Assembly: GCA_041685755.1 (NCBI GenBank)
Contig: JAWLFC010000024.1
Coordinates: 1 to 33,017, forward strand
From: Sva-07 sp041685755
GTDB lineage: Bacteria; Actinomycetota; Acidimicrobiia; Acidimicrobiales; Ilumatobacteraceae
DNA: 33,017 nt
Reading direction: 5' to 3'
Made by a program: the position numbers and the translations under genes. Shown piece by piece: positions 7,637 through 15,262 of this stretch. Numbering within the stretch: the stretch's first letter is position 1; the number at the start of each line of letters is the position of its first letter. The notes below the pieces were generated by a model. That model saw nothing but the letters and a program-made list of their open reading frames with translations. It did not search any database and was not told where the DNA came from.

Positions 7637-7737
7637 CCCCCCAACCCGTCTCCCACCCCCATCCCGTTTGCGGCGCGCTCTCGGTGGCCCGTCCCGCCCA
7701 AACCGCACCACGAACGCCAGGGCGGGCCCCGGGATGA
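7633..7737 (+). CDS. 34-codon ORF bridging antitoxin and toxin by ATGA overlaps
   Basis: The antitoxin stop overlaps an ATG at 7633 (ATGA). This short frame (MTPQPVSHPHPVCGAL, then Arg/Pro-rich) stops at 7735-7737, where its TGA overlaps the toxin ATG at 7734 (again ATGA). It exactly fills the unusual 97-bp gap between the partners. It may be a translational-coupling device rather than a functional peptide. No homologue is known to me, and coincidence is possible in GC-rich DNA. Confidence 0.3.
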   Translation: MTPQPVSHPHPVCGALSVARPAQTAPRTPGRAPG

Positions 7738-8138
7738 CCGTGGTGCTCGACACCAGCGCCCTGCTCGCGCTCGGGATCGACGGTCCCCTGCGGGCAACGA
7801 CCCTCACCGCACTCGACGCCGACGACGTGTGGGCGGCGTCGGCGATGGCGCTCACCGAGGCGCTCCCGGCGATCGATCGCCTCACCGACGAACCGATCCT
7901 CCGACTCGACCTCGAAGACGCCGTTCGCCTCGTCTGGGACCACCTGCACATCGTCCCCGTCGACCAGCGCTGTCTCGACCGCGCTGCCGCGCTCGCCCGG
8001 ACCCAACCGGTGCGCCTCAGCGACGCGATCCACTTCGCCGCCGCCGAGCGCCTTCCACCGCCGATCGCGTTCGTCACGTTCGACCCGGCGCACATCGGCG
8101 TCGCCCTCGGCCTCGGCTTCGACGTCGTCAGCGCCTGA
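7734..8138 (+). CDS. PIN-domain ribonuclease toxin (VapC-like)
   Basis: 134 residues with the PIN acidic set: Asp6 in VVLDTSALLAL, Glu42 in ALTEAL, Asp97 in RLSDAIHFAAA and Asp117 in FVTFDPAH. VapC toxins are Mg-dependent RNases held inactive by the cognate antitoxin. The ATG at 7734 is chosen because the domain begins right there; the frame extends further upstream but only from a TTG. The gene follows a Phd-type antitoxin, a common PIN partner. All four acidic residues are present, so the toxin looks intact. Confidence 0.85.
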   Translation: MTVVLDTSALLALGIDGPLRATTLTALDADDVWAASAMALTEALPAIDRLTDEPILRLDLEDAVRLVWDHLHIVPVDQRCLDRAAALARTQPVRLSDAIHFAAAERLPPPIAFVTFDPAHIGVALGLGFDVVSA

Positions 8139-8173
8139 TCGCCGCCGCCGCAACACGCTGGCAGACTGTGTCG

Positions 8174-8797
8174 ATGGCAACTCCCGACACCCTGCACTGG
8201 TCGAATGCCGACGTCGAGGTCCACAAGGTGGTGGTCGGGCCGTACGAGAACAACGTGTTCGTCGTGCGTTGCCGGGCGACCGGCGACGCCGTCCTGCTCG
8301 ACGCCGCCAACGAACACGAACAGCTGCTGGAGCTGTGCCAGCGGCTCGGTGTGCGCCGGGTGCTCGAGACGCACGGACACTGGGACCACATCCAGGCCGT
8401 GCCGGCGATGCGCGAAGCGGGTTACGAGGTCGCCGTCACCTCGCTCGACGCGCCGAAGCTGAAAGAGGTCGGCTACGACGTGTTCATCGACGACGCCGAG
8501 GTGATCGAGGTCGGACGCCTGCGCCTGCATGCGATCCACAACCCGGGCCACACGCCGGGATCGATCTCGTTCCACGTCGCCGGCACGCCACTGTTGTTCA
8601 CCGGCGACACGCTGTTCCCCGGCGGGCCGGGCAACACGTCGTTCGACGACGCCGACTTCGACACGATCATCACCTCGATCACCTCCAAGCTGTTCACGTT
8701 CCCCGACGACACGCTCGTGCTGCCCGGCCACGGCCTCGACACCACGATCGGCACCGAACGACCGCACCTCGACGAATGGATCGAGCGCGGCTGGTAG
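8174..8797 (+). CDS. MBL-fold metallohydrolase (glyoxalase II-like)
   Basis: 207 residues. It shows a complete metallo-beta-lactamase metal site: His67-x-His69-x-Asp71-His72 (THGHWDHIQA), His126 (NPGHTPGS), Asp145 (FTGDTLFPGGPGN) and His186 (LPGHGLDTTIG). The small size and TGDTLFPGGPGNT fit the glyoxalase II/YcbL group of thioester or related hydrolases acting in the cytoplasm; the exact substrate is unknown. The ATG at 8174 is used; a GTG two codons upstream is possible. It lies 35 bp after the toxin gene and 8 bp before the next gene, with which it is probably co-transcribed. Confidence 0.88.
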   Translation: MATPDTLHWSNADVEVHKVVVGPYENNVFVVRCRATGDAVLLDAANEHEQLLELCQRLGVRRVLETHGHWDHIQAVPAMREAGYEVAVTSLDAPKLKEVGYDVFIDDAEVIEVGRLRLHAIHNPGHTPGSISFHVAGTPLLFTGDTLFPGGPGNTSFDDADFDTIITSITSKLFTFPDDTLVLPGHGLDTTIGTERPHLDEWIERGW

Positions 8798-8805
8798 CTG
8801 CACCC

Positions 8806-9174
8806 ATGCGCTACGACGAACGGCCCCTCGATGACACTCCGGTCCACACCGACGACCTGCCACCGACGCCGACGCGCGACCGCAACATCCCCGCGACGGC
8901 CTGGGTCGAGGCGCCCGACAGCCTGCTGACGCTCGGCGACGACCTGCCCGGCCGGCCCGTCGCCGAATACAAGCGCCGCATCGGCCCGTGGCTGCTCTGG
9001 CGTGCCGGACCGGCCAAGGGCGCCGACGCCCGGTACTGGGCAGCTCGCGTCGACCGTCTCGACGAGTCGTTCACGCTGCGGCTGTTCCCCGACGGCACCG
9101 CCGACGGCGTCGGCCCGAGCGGCGTGCGCGTCGACCGGTTCCGGGCCTGGAAGGAAGACCTCCGCGACACCTGA
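8806..9174 (+). CDS. hypothetical protein downstream of the MBL hydrolase
   Basis: 122 residues with no signal peptide or membrane segment. The first 35 residues are acidic and Pro-rich (DDTPVHTDDLPPTPTRD). A compact region follows with EYKRRIGPWLLWRAGPAKGADARYWA and FTLRLFPDGTADGVGPSG, which looks like a small beta-rich domain. It begins 8 bp after the MBL gene stop, so translation coupling is likely. I do not recognise the family. Confidence 0.7.
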   Translation: MRYDERPLDDTPVHTDDLPPTPTRDRNIPATAWVEAPDSLLTLGDDLPGRPVAEYKRRIGPWLLWRAGPAKGADARYWAARVDRLDESFTLRLFPDGTADGVGPSGVRVDRFRAWKEDLRDT

Positions 9175-9199
9175 CGCGCCGCGCTCGGCCCCGTCGGCC

Positions 9200-9239
9200 C
9201 CAGGTCCAGTGCTGGCCGTCCCAGGTCTAGTGTTGGCCG
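9200..9239 (+). repeat. tandem 19-bp direct repeat before xylA
   Basis: Two copies at 9200-9218 and 9221-9239, differing at two positions, with a 21-bp period (two helical turns). The second copy contains the TAGTGT -10 box. The arrangement suits paired binding of a regulator over the promoter, though a simple duplication is possible. Confidence 0.4.
9228..9233 (+). promoter_or_regulatory. -10 box TAGTGT, leaderless GTG start of xylA
   Basis: TAnnnT hexamer 7 nt before GTG 9241, within the second direct-repeat copy. Confidence 0.5.
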
Positions 9240-9240
9240 C

Positions 9241-10569
9241 GTGACCGAGTTCTTCGCCGACGTCGGGCCGATCCGCTACGAGGGGCCCGACTCCGACAAC
9301 CCACTCGCCTTCCGGTGGTACGACGCCGACCGGGTCGTGGCGGGCCGCACGATGGCCGAACACTTGCGCTTCGCCGTGTGCTACTGGCACTCGTTCACGT
9401 GGGACGGCTTCGACATCTTCGGTGCCGGCACCCTCGACCGGCCGTGGCACGCGAACCAGGCACCGGCGGTGGACCCGATGGTCGCCGCTCGTCAGAAGAT
9501 GGACGCTGCGTTCGAGTTCTTCTCCAAGCTGCAGGCGCCGTTCTGGTGTTTCCACGACCGCGACATCGCCCCGGAGGGCTCGACGTTCGCCGAGTCGTGC
9601 GCCCGCCTCGACGAGATGGTCGAGTACGCCGCCGAGCAGCAGGAGCGCACCGGGGTACGGCTCCTGTGGGGCACCGCGAACCTGTTCTCCCACCCGCGGT
9701 ACCAGGCGGGCGCTGCCACCAACCCCGATCCGGACCTCTTCCGCCACGCCGCCGCCCAGGTGGCGCACTGCATGAACGCAACGCATCGGCTCGGCGGCGA
9801 GAACTACGTCCTGTGGGGTGGTCGCGAGGGATACGAGACCCTGCTGAACACCGACATGGCCCGCGAACTCGACCAACTCGGACGCTTCTTCAACCTCGTC
9901 GTCGAACACAAGCACGCCATCGGGTTCGAGGGCACGATCCTCATCGAACCGAAGCCGTTCGAACCGACCAAGCACCAGTACGACTACGACGTCGCCGCCG
10001 TGCACGCGTTCCTGCAGAAGTACGGCCTCGCCGACGAGGTCAAGGTCAACATCGAGGTGAACCACGCAACGTTGGCCGGCCACGACTTCGCCCACGAGAT
10101 CGCGGCCGCGTTCGCTGCGGGCATCTTCGGGTCGATCGACGCCAACGCCGGCGACGACCGTCTCGGCTGGGACGTCGACCGGTTCCCGGTGTCGGTCGAA
10201 CAGATGACGCTCGGGATGCTCGAGATCCTCCGCGGCGGCGGGTTCACGACCGGCGGGCTCAACTTCGACGCCAAGCTGCGCCGCCAGTCGATCGCCCGCG
10301 ACGACCTGTTCCACGCCCACATCGGCGGGATGGACACCATGGCGAGGGCGCTGCTCGCTGCGGCGTCGATCCTCGACGACGGCGAACTCGACCGCCACCG
10401 CACCGAGCGCTACGCCGGCTGGGACGCCGCCGCCGACATCACCGGCGACGCCAGCCTGGCAGACCTCCACGACGCCCAGCTCGCCCGCACGGACGAACCG
10501 ACTCGCGTCAGCGGCCGCCAGGAAGCCCTCGAGAACCTCGTCGCCAGACACATCGACCGCACCCGCTGA
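9241..10569 (+). CDS. xylA: xylose isomerase, class II
   Basis: 442 residues, the length of class II (long) xylose isomerases and longer than the roughly 390-residue class I enzymes of Streptomyces. Catalytic His105 and Asp108 lie in FWCFHDRDIAP. The metal site includes Glu236 and Lys238 (ILIEPKPFEPTKHQ), Glu272 and His275 (NIEVNHATLAGH), and Asp residues of SIDANAGDD. WGGREGYE is also typical. It converts D-xylose to D-xylulose (and glucose to fructose) in the cytoplasm. No xylulokinase or transporter is adjacent, so it may be a lone locus. Its end abuts the RAYT element, with only 2 bp between its stop and the palindrome. Confidence 0.95.
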   Translation: MTEFFADVGPIRYEGPDSDNPLAFRWYDADRVVAGRTMAEHLRFAVCYWHSFTWDGFDIFGAGTLDRPWHANQAPAVDPMVAARQKMDAAFEFFSKLQAPFWCFHDRDIAPEGSTFAESCARLDEMVEYAAEQQERTGVRLLWGTANLFSHPRYQAGAATNPDPDLFRHAAAQVAHCMNATHRLGGENYVLWGGREGYETLLNTDMARELDQLGRFFNLVVEHKHAIGFEGTILIEPKPFEPTKHQYDYDVAAVHAFLQKYGLADEVKVNIEVNHATLAGHDFAHEIAAAFAAGIFGSIDANAGDDRLGWDVDRFPVSVEQMTLGMLEILRGGGFTTGGLNFDAKLRRQSIARDDLFHAHIGGMDTMARALLAAASILDDGELDRHRTERYAGWDAAADITGDASLADLHDAQLARTDEPTRVSGRQEALENLVARHIDRTR

Positions 10570-10571
10570 CC

Positions 10572-10600
10572 GGTTACGAGGTGCCAGGCACCTCGTAACC
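10572..10600. repeat. REP palindrome, 3' side of the RAYT gene
   Basis: Perfect inverted repeat: 14-bp arms (10572-10585 and 10587-10600) around a single A, reading GGTTACGAGGTGCC on the left arm. The RAYT stop codon and its last nine codons lie within it. It also sits 2 bp after the xylA stop and may terminate both convergent genes. Confidence 0.85.
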
Positions 10601-11443
10601 GATTGCGATCAGCAGTTCGGTACGCCTCCGGGCGAATGCCGGGTCGGCAGCGTTGCGCACGCGTCCGCGACGAGCCAACACCCGAACCGATGCATCGCTC
10701 GACAGCCCCAGGGCCTCGGCCAGTGTCCGCGTCGACGCGACGCGGAGTTCGACGGCGAGCATCGACAAGAGTTGTCGTACCCATGCAGTGCCGGGCGCGG
10801 CGCGAAGAATCGCCGACGGTGGCAGGTCGGTGATCTCACTCAGCGACGCCACCAGCTGTTCGAGCGACACCGGAGCCGAATCGCAACGCCGTACCGGCCG
10901 ATCGGACGGAAGATCCCGTTCCACGAAGGCTCGGAGTGCCTGGGTATCGGTACCGCTCAGCGCCATGATCATCTCGGTCGTCAGCCAGTCCGGTGGATCA
11001 CAGCGACCGAGGTACGCCGGATAACTCGACCACGGGTACGCGGCGAGCTGAACGCGCGAGACCTTGGCCAGCGGATTGCGGTGGATGTAGCGGGCCACCG
11101 TCAACAACTGCTCGTCCGATTCGACGGCGACCGCCTTGAATCGGCCGGTGAAGAGCGGACCCGTGCGCCCATGGCGTTCGTTGTACCAACGTGCGTAGTC
11201 CGACTCGATCCGGTGCATGGCTGCGGAGATCTCGCCGAGGGGCGAACGCCCGAGGAGGTGGAAATGGTTGGTCATCTCAGCGTGGGCGTGCACCTCGATC
11301 TGCCCGCGCTCGACGGATTCCCCGACGATCGACAGGTAGTGGCGATGATCGAGCTCGTCGCTGAAGATGTCCTGCCGGTCGGAGCCCCGGTTCATCAGAT
11401 GGTGCCACGCACCAACGAAGTCTCTTCGGTGTTGTCGTCCCAT
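10574..11443 (-). CDS. REP-associated tyrosine transposase (RAYT, Y1/IS200-like)
   Basis: 289 residues from ATG 11443. The N-terminal Y1 transposase fold has AWHHLMNRGSDRQDIF. The HUH metal motif is His60-x-His62 in MTNHFHLLGRSP, followed by RTGPLFTGRFKAVAV. The candidate catalytic tyrosine is Tyr119 in ARYIHRNPL. A C-terminal helical extension (about 200-280) resembles a DnaA-like helix-turn-helix domain often attached to such proteins. Characterised RAYTs cut and join REP DNA with a 5'-phosphotyrosine intermediate and are usually domesticated rather than self-mobile. The gene is bracketed by 29-bp palindromes, and its C-terminus (IGYEVPGTS) is encoded by one of them. All key residues are intact. 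Confidence 0.88.
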   Translation of the reverse strand: MGRQHRRDFVGAWHHLMNRGSDRQDIFSDELDHRHYLSIVGESVERGQIEVHAHAEMTNHFHLLGRSPLGEISAAMHRIESDYARWYNERHGRTGPLFTGRFKAVAVESDEQLLTVARYIHRNPLAKVSRVQLAAYPWSSYPAYLGRCDPPDWLTTEMIMALSGTDTQALRAFVERDLPSDRPVRRCDSAPVSLEQLVASLSEITDLPPSAILRAAPGTAWVRQLLSMLAVELRVASTRTLAEALGLSSDASVRVLARRGRVRNAADPAFARRRTELLIAIGYEVPGTS

Positions 11444-11495
11444 GAACGAGACTCTGCCGAGACGGTGTGACACAGCTCCCGGCACCCAGCCGCAC

Positions 11496-11524
11496 GGTTA
11501 CGAAGTGCCAGGCACCTCGTAACT
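11496..11524. repeat. REP palindrome, 5' side of the RAYT gene
   Basis: Same 29-bp element as at 10572-10600 with two substitutions, one at the sixth base of the left outer arm region (GGTTACGAAG) and one at the final base. Arms still pair over most of their length around a central A. With the other copy it delimits a 953-bp unit. Confidence 0.8.
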
Positions 11525-11554
11525 GGACCCCGCAGGGTGGGTGGGAGAGGGCCG

Positions 11555-11582
11555 GATTTCTCCTATCGGGATAGGGGGAATT
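11555..11582. promoter_or_regulatory. dyad symmetry in the -35 region of sufS
   Basis: A perfect core CCTATC-GG-GATAGG at 11562-11575 extends as an imperfect 13-bp-arm dyad to 11555-11582. It sits just upstream of the TACAAT box, where a repressor or activator would act. An Fe-S-responsive regulator is a natural guess, but I cannot match it to a known consensus. Confidence 0.35.
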
Positions 11583-11593
11583 GGTCGGGGCGG

Positions 11594-11599
11594 TACAAT
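11594..11599 (+). promoter_or_regulatory. -10 box TACAAT, leaderless start of sufS
   Basis: Near-consensus hexamer 6 nt before ATG 11606. It excludes an upstream in-frame start at 11537. Confidence 0.6.
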
Positions 11600-11605
11600 C
11601 CCGAC

Positions 11606-12838
11606 ATGGCGTTCGATCTGGAGACGGTGCGCAAGGAGTTCCCGATCCTGGCGCGTCAGATCGACGGCGCTCCGCTGGTCTACCTCGACTCGGGCAACAC
11701 CTCGCAGAAACCCCGCAAGGTGATCGAGGCGATGAGCGAGTTCCTCGAGACGTCCTACGCCCCGATCAACCGCAGCTCGTATCGCCTCGCCGGTGAGGCG
11801 ACCGAGGCCTACGAGGGCGCCCGCCGCGCCGTCGCCCGGCTGATCAACGCGCCGAGCGCCGACGAGATCGTGTTCACCAAGAACGCCACCGAGTCGATGA
11901 ACCTCATCACCCAGGCCTGGGGACGCGCCAACCTGCGCGCCGGCGACGCCGTCGTGCTCACCCACATGGAGCACCACGCCAACATCGTCCCGTGGCAGAT
12001 GCTGCGTGACGAGCTCGGCATCGAGATCCGTTGGGTGCCACTCACCGCCGACGGCCGACTCGACCTGAGCGACCTCGACCGGCTCCTCGACGGCGCCAAG
12101 GTGTTCTCGTTCACGGCGATGAGCAACGTGCTCGGCACACTCCCACCGGTCACCCACCTGTGCGCCGCCGCCCACGACGCCGGGGCGCTGGCGGTCGTCG
12201 ACGCCTGCCAGTTCGTCCCGCACAACGTCACCGACGTCCAGGCATGGGACGCCGACCTCGTCGCCTTCTCCAGCCACAAGATGTGCGGTCCGTCCGGCAT
12301 CGGCATGCTGTGGGGGCGCATGGAACTCCTCGATGCGATGCCGCCGTTCCTCGGTGGCGGCAACATGATCGACACCGTCACGCTCGACGGGTACACCACG
12401 GCGCCCGTCCCGGCGAAATTCGAAGCAGGCACCCCTCCGATCGTCGAGGCCGTTGGATTACGAGCCGCCGTCGAGTTCCTGGAGGACCTCGGAATGGACG
12501 AGATCCGCCAGCACGAGATCGACCTCACCCGCTACGCACTCGACACGCTGAACGACCGGTTCGGTGACGACATCACCATCTACGGCCCCGACGACACCGC
12601 GGTGCGCGGCGGCGTACTCAGCTTCGCCTTCCGCGACCTCCACCCCCACGACGTCAGCCAGGTCCTCGACGAACGCAACGTCTGCGTGCGCGCCGGCCAC
12701 CACTGCGCCAAGCCCCTGATGCAGGTGCTCGGCGTCCAGTCGACCACCCGGGCGAGCTTCTACCTGTACAACGGAACCGACGATGTCGACGCGCTGGCCG
12801 ACGCCCTCGACGGTGCGACCGATATCTTCGGGTTCTGA
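11606..12838 (+). CDS. sufS: cysteine desulfurase SufS
   Basis: 410 residues of a class V aminotransferase-fold, PLP-dependent enzyme. His123 (THMEHHANIVPW) stacks on PLP. Asp199 and Gln202 (VVDACQ) hold the cofactor, and Lys225 (FSSHKMCGPSGIG) forms the Schiff base. Cys367 (VRAGHHCAKPLM) is the persulfide-forming residue of SufS enzymes. It removes sulfur from cysteine and hands it to SufU for Fe-S cluster assembly. The stop overlaps the sufU start (TGATG), so the two are translationally coupled. The sufBCD scaffold genes are about 4 kb away on the other strand. Confidence 0.95.
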   Translation: MAFDLETVRKEFPILARQIDGAPLVYLDSGNTSQKPRKVIEAMSEFLETSYAPINRSSYRLAGEATEAYEGARRAVARLINAPSADEIVFTKNATESMNLITQAWGRANLRAGDAVVLTHMEHHANIVPWQMLRDELGIEIRWVPLTADGRLDLSDLDRLLDGAKVFSFTAMSNVLGTLPPVTHLCAAAHDAGALAVVDACQFVPHNVTDVQAWDADLVAFSSHKMCGPSGIGMLWGRMELLDAMPPFLGGGNMIDTVTLDGYTTAPVPAKFEAGTPPIVEAVGLRAAVEFLEDLGMDEIRQHEIDLTRYALDTLNDRFGDDITIYGPDDTAVRGGVLSFAFRDLHPHDVSQVLDERNVCVRAGHHCAKPLMQVLGVQSTTRASFYLYNGTDDVDALADALDGATDIFGF

Positions 12839-13293
12839 TGTCGGGACTCGAAGACCTCTACCGCGAGATCATTCTCGACCACTACCGAACGCCGCGTAAC
12901 CGCGGTGAGCTCGAGTCGCCCCCGGCGATCGAGTCGCGTGGTCACAACCCGCTGTGCGGCGACGAGATCACCCTGTTCCTGCTCGTCGACGGCGAGGGCG
13001 ACGACGCCGTCGTGCGAGACGTCAAGATCAGCGGGCAGGGTTGCTCGATCTCGCAGTCGTCGGCGTCGATGATGAGCCAAGCCGTGATCGGCAAGCCGGT
13101 CAGCGAGGCGCGAGCGCTGATCCGTCGCTTCCGCTCGATGATGGGCATCGAGGGCGTCGAGGCCCAGCCCGGCGACGACGACATCGACCTCGGTGACCTC
13201 GAGGCGCTGCAGGGCGTCGTCAAGTTCCCGGTGCGCATCAAGTGCGCCGTGCTCGGCTGGAACACCCTCGCCGACGCTCTCGACCGCTCCTGA
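12838..13293 (+). CDS. sufU: SufU zinc-dependent sulfurtransferase
   Basis: 151 residues with an IscU-like fold. Zinc/sulfur ligands are Cys40 and Asp42 (NPLCGD), Cys69 (SGQGCSISQSSASM) and Cys136 (RIKCAVLGW). The roughly 20-residue insertion between the second and third cysteines is characteristic of SufU as opposed to IscU. SufU accepts persulfide sulfur from SufS by zinc-ligand swapping and delivers it to the SufBCD complex. It starts within the sufS stop codon. The end is 3 bp from the convergent YbaK gene. Confidence 0.95.
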   Translation: MSGLEDLYREIILDHYRTPRNRGELESPPAIESRGHNPLCGDEITLFLLVDGEGDDAVVRDVKISGQGCSISQSSASMMSQAVIGKPVSEARALIRRFRSMMGIEGVEAQPGDDDIDLGDLEALQGVVKFPVRIKCAVLGWNTLADALDRS

Positions 13294-13296
13294 CGC

Positions 13297-13779
13297 TCAG
13301 GTCCGCGCGAGTTCGACCACCGTGCCGGCGCTGGCCGACACGAGTTGGTCGGGCGTGAGCGAGAACACGTCGTGCCAGGTGCCCGCCGCAGCCCAGACGA
13401 CGTCGTACTGCAGCAGATCGGGATCGACGAACACACGCAGCTCGGTGTCGTGTCCGACGGGAGGCACCCCACCGATCGGGAATCCCGTGGCCGCCCGCAC
13501 CGTGTCGGCATCGACACGGCTGCACGTGGCGCCACCGGCTGCGATCGCCAGCTTCGTCTCGTCGAGACGGTTCGATCCGCTCACGTAGGCGAGCACCAGC
13601 TCGCCGTCGACGGCGAAGATCAGACTCTTGACGATCTGGCCGATGTCGCACCCGATGGCCTCGGCGGCGTCGAGTGCGGTCTTGGTCCCCTCGGGGAAGC
13701 GCACGGGCTGCACGTCGAGCCCGATCGCCGCCCCCGCCTCGACGACCCGCGTCACGTTGCGATGTGGTGCGTCGCTCAT
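13297..13779 (-). CDS. YbaK/EbsC-family aminoacyl-tRNA deacylase
   Basis: 160 residues from ATG 13779, which has TAGCTT 7 nt upstream; a longer frame to 13875 is not needed. The YbaK/ProX fold shows the conserved lysine segment QIVKSLIFAVDGELVLAYVSG, the NRLDETKLA helix and GFPIGGVPPVGH near the active-site GXXXP loop. Family members hydrolyse mischarged tRNAs (such as Cys- or Ala-tRNA-Pro) in trans. The precise tRNA specificity cannot be read here. It is convergent with sufU. Confidence 0.9.
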   Translation of the reverse strand: MSDAPHRNVTRVVEAGAAIGLDVQPVRFPEGTKTALDAAEAIGCDIGQIVKSLIFAVDGELVLAYVSGSNRLDETKLAIAAGGATCSRVDADTVRAATGFPIGGVPPVGHDTELRVFVDPDLLQYDVVWAAAGTWHDVFSLTPDQLVSASAGTVVELART

Positions 13780-13786
13780 GGCCGCG

Positions 13787-13792
13787 AAGCTA
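13787..13792 (-). promoter_or_regulatory. -10 box TAGCTT for the YbaK gene
   Basis: TAnnnT hexamer 7 nt before the ATG at 13779. Confidence 0.45.
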
Positions 13793-13901
13793 CCCGCGAA
13801 CCCCACCATGACCAGTCGCGGCACGACGACCGGGTCAGCTCGCCTTCGCCTCGTATCCGGAGTCGAAGACCGCATGACCGAGGCTCATCGACCGGGGGCG
13901 G

Positions 13902-15038
13902 TCACTCGAGCGTCACCGTCACGTTGCGCCAGCGGGCGAACGGGCCCTCGTCGACGACCTCGTTGGTCCCGAACGTGCAGGCCGTGGCCCCGAGGGCGAA
14001 CGTGGCCCTGGCTTCACAGCGCAGGTCGAGACGAACGCGATAGCGCTGCCCGCCCTCCACGGGAAACGACAGCGAACTCGTGAGCGAATCCTCGTACTCG
14101 AGCGTGGTGACGAACCTGATGTCCTCCGAGTCGAGCTCCTCGTCGAGCACGACCTCGCGTGCCACTCGCGCGCCCTGGGTCGACCCGTTGAGTTCGTACA
14201 CGCTCACCGCAATCGTGACCGCTGCGGCCGAGCCTGCGGATGCGAAGACGGTGATGTCGCCATCCCAGCTGACGGTGTACCTCACGGTGGCCTGCTCGCG
14301 TTGGGCGGTGAAGTCGGAGTAGAGCCATGCCTCGGCCCACGGGGTCTGCGCTGTGGCGCCGACTCCGACCGCGGCGCGGGCGTGGAGGTTCCCGGCCCTC
14401 CACCAGCTGGCGACGTTGAGGCGGAAGGGCAACTGGGTGCGGCCTTCGAGGTCGCCGCCACCGCCACTCGGCCGGGTGATGTCGAACGTGATCGGCGCCT
14501 CGGGCGGAGCAGTGGTCGGTGGGGCTGTCGTCGGTGGGGCTGTCGTCGGCGGGGCCGTTGTCGGAGGAGCTGTCGTCGGCGGGTCGGTCGTGCTCGGCGC
14601 GACCGTGCTCGTCGTGGCCGGTGCGACGGTGGTGGTCGTGGTCGGCGACACGCCCGAGACCTCGGCGGTGAGCACCTGGTTGGCCGTTGTGCCGTTTCCA
14701 TCGGCGGCCTCGACGATGATCGAGTACGTCGCGTCCTCGACGTAGATGTGTGACGCCCGGACGCCCGGGAAGCCACCGGTCACCGAGTCGACCGCACCGT
14801 CACCCCACTCGATCGTCACGGACTCGACGGCGCCGGTGACGTTGCCGACCACCGACGTCGCCCCGCCGACGTCGACGATGACCGCGAACGCGTCGAGGGA
14901 GATCGGTGACGCCTCGCTCTCGGTCGACGTCGAACACGCCGCCACGGCCAGCAGGAAGACGGCGCCGAGTCCCCGTCTCGCCGTCGACCGAGACCCGCCG
15001 GGACTCCGCGACGAGTCTGCGGTCGGAGCGACAGGCAT
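13902..15038 (-). CDS. putative lipoprotein with PKD-like domain and TTAPP-repeat linker
   Basis: 378 residues. A signal sequence ends in a lipobox-like LLAVAAC, so Cys35 is the likely lipidated residue. Residues about 50-127 look like a PKD/Ig-like domain (ESVTIEWGDG through YSIIVEAADGNG). Residues about 131-182 are a low-complexity Thr/Pro linker ending in six TTxPP/TTAPP units. Residues about 183-378 form a beta-rich domain (FDITRPSGGGGDLEGRTQLPF, YTVSWDGDITVFASAG). The start at 15038 has TACGTT 6 nt upstream and directly precedes the signal peptide. It is probably a cell-surface protein; no enzymatic motif is visible. Confidence 0.78.
   Translation of the reverse strand: MPVAPTADSSRSPGGSRSTARRGLGAVFLLAVAACSTSTESEASPISLDAFAVIVDVGGATSVVGNVTGAVESVTIEWGDGAVDSVTGGFPGVRASHIYVEDATYSIIVEAADGNGTTANQVLTAEVSGVSPTTTTTVAPATTSTVAPSTTDPPTTAPPTTAPPTTAPPTTAPPTTAPPEAPITFDITRPSGGGGDLEGRTQLPFRLNVASWWRAGNLHARAAVGVGATAQTPWAEAWLYSDFTAQREQATVRYTVSWDGDITVFASAGSAAAVTIAVSVYELNGSTQGARVAREVVLDEELDSEDIRFVTTLEYEDSLTSSLSFPVEGGQRYRVRLDLRCEARATFALGATACTFGTNEVVDEGPFARWRNVTVTLE
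14506..14592. repeat. 15-bp tandem repeat encoding the TTAPP linker
   Basis: About five to six degenerate copies of a 15-bp unit read on the plus strand as GGTGGGGCTGTCGTC-like. They lie inside the lipoprotein gene and keep frame. Such arrays change copy number easily and would alter linker length only. Confidence 0.75.
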
Positions 15039-15044
15039 CGGGAG

Positions 15045-15050
15045 AACGTA
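15045..15050 (-). promoter_or_regulatory. -10 box TACGTT, leaderless start of the lipoprotein
   Basis: TAnnnT hexamer 6 nt before the ATG at 15038. Confidence 0.5.
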
Positions 15051-15262
15051 GCAGCGGGCCGAATTTCCGTGGAGGACCGGAGTCGAAGCGGCGAGTTCGG
15101 CGGACCCTCGGTGACGACGTCGACGCCGCCGCCGCCGCCGAAGTGATGCCATGCCGAGTTCGGCCTGAACACGAGATGGCCGAGCAGAGAGATGTCGAGC
15201 TGGACGATGCAGTGCCCGAGATCTCGTGAGAGGATCGGATTCCCCAACCGCGAAAGCGTGGC

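Noticed and set aside
4696..7737. Plus-strand open frame of about 1000 codons
   Set aside because: It runs antisense through the isomerase, the membrane-anchored protein and the acyl-CoA dehydrogenase, has Arg/Val/Gly-biased low-information sequence and no domain. GC-rich DNA commonly leaves such frames open.
14505..14592. CRISPR array
   Set aside because: The units are 15 bp, contiguous and in frame, with no spacers and no cas genes in the window.
15100..15145. GCC-rich triplet run before the rhodopsin
   Set aside because: Short low-complexity sequence without hairpin or coding support.
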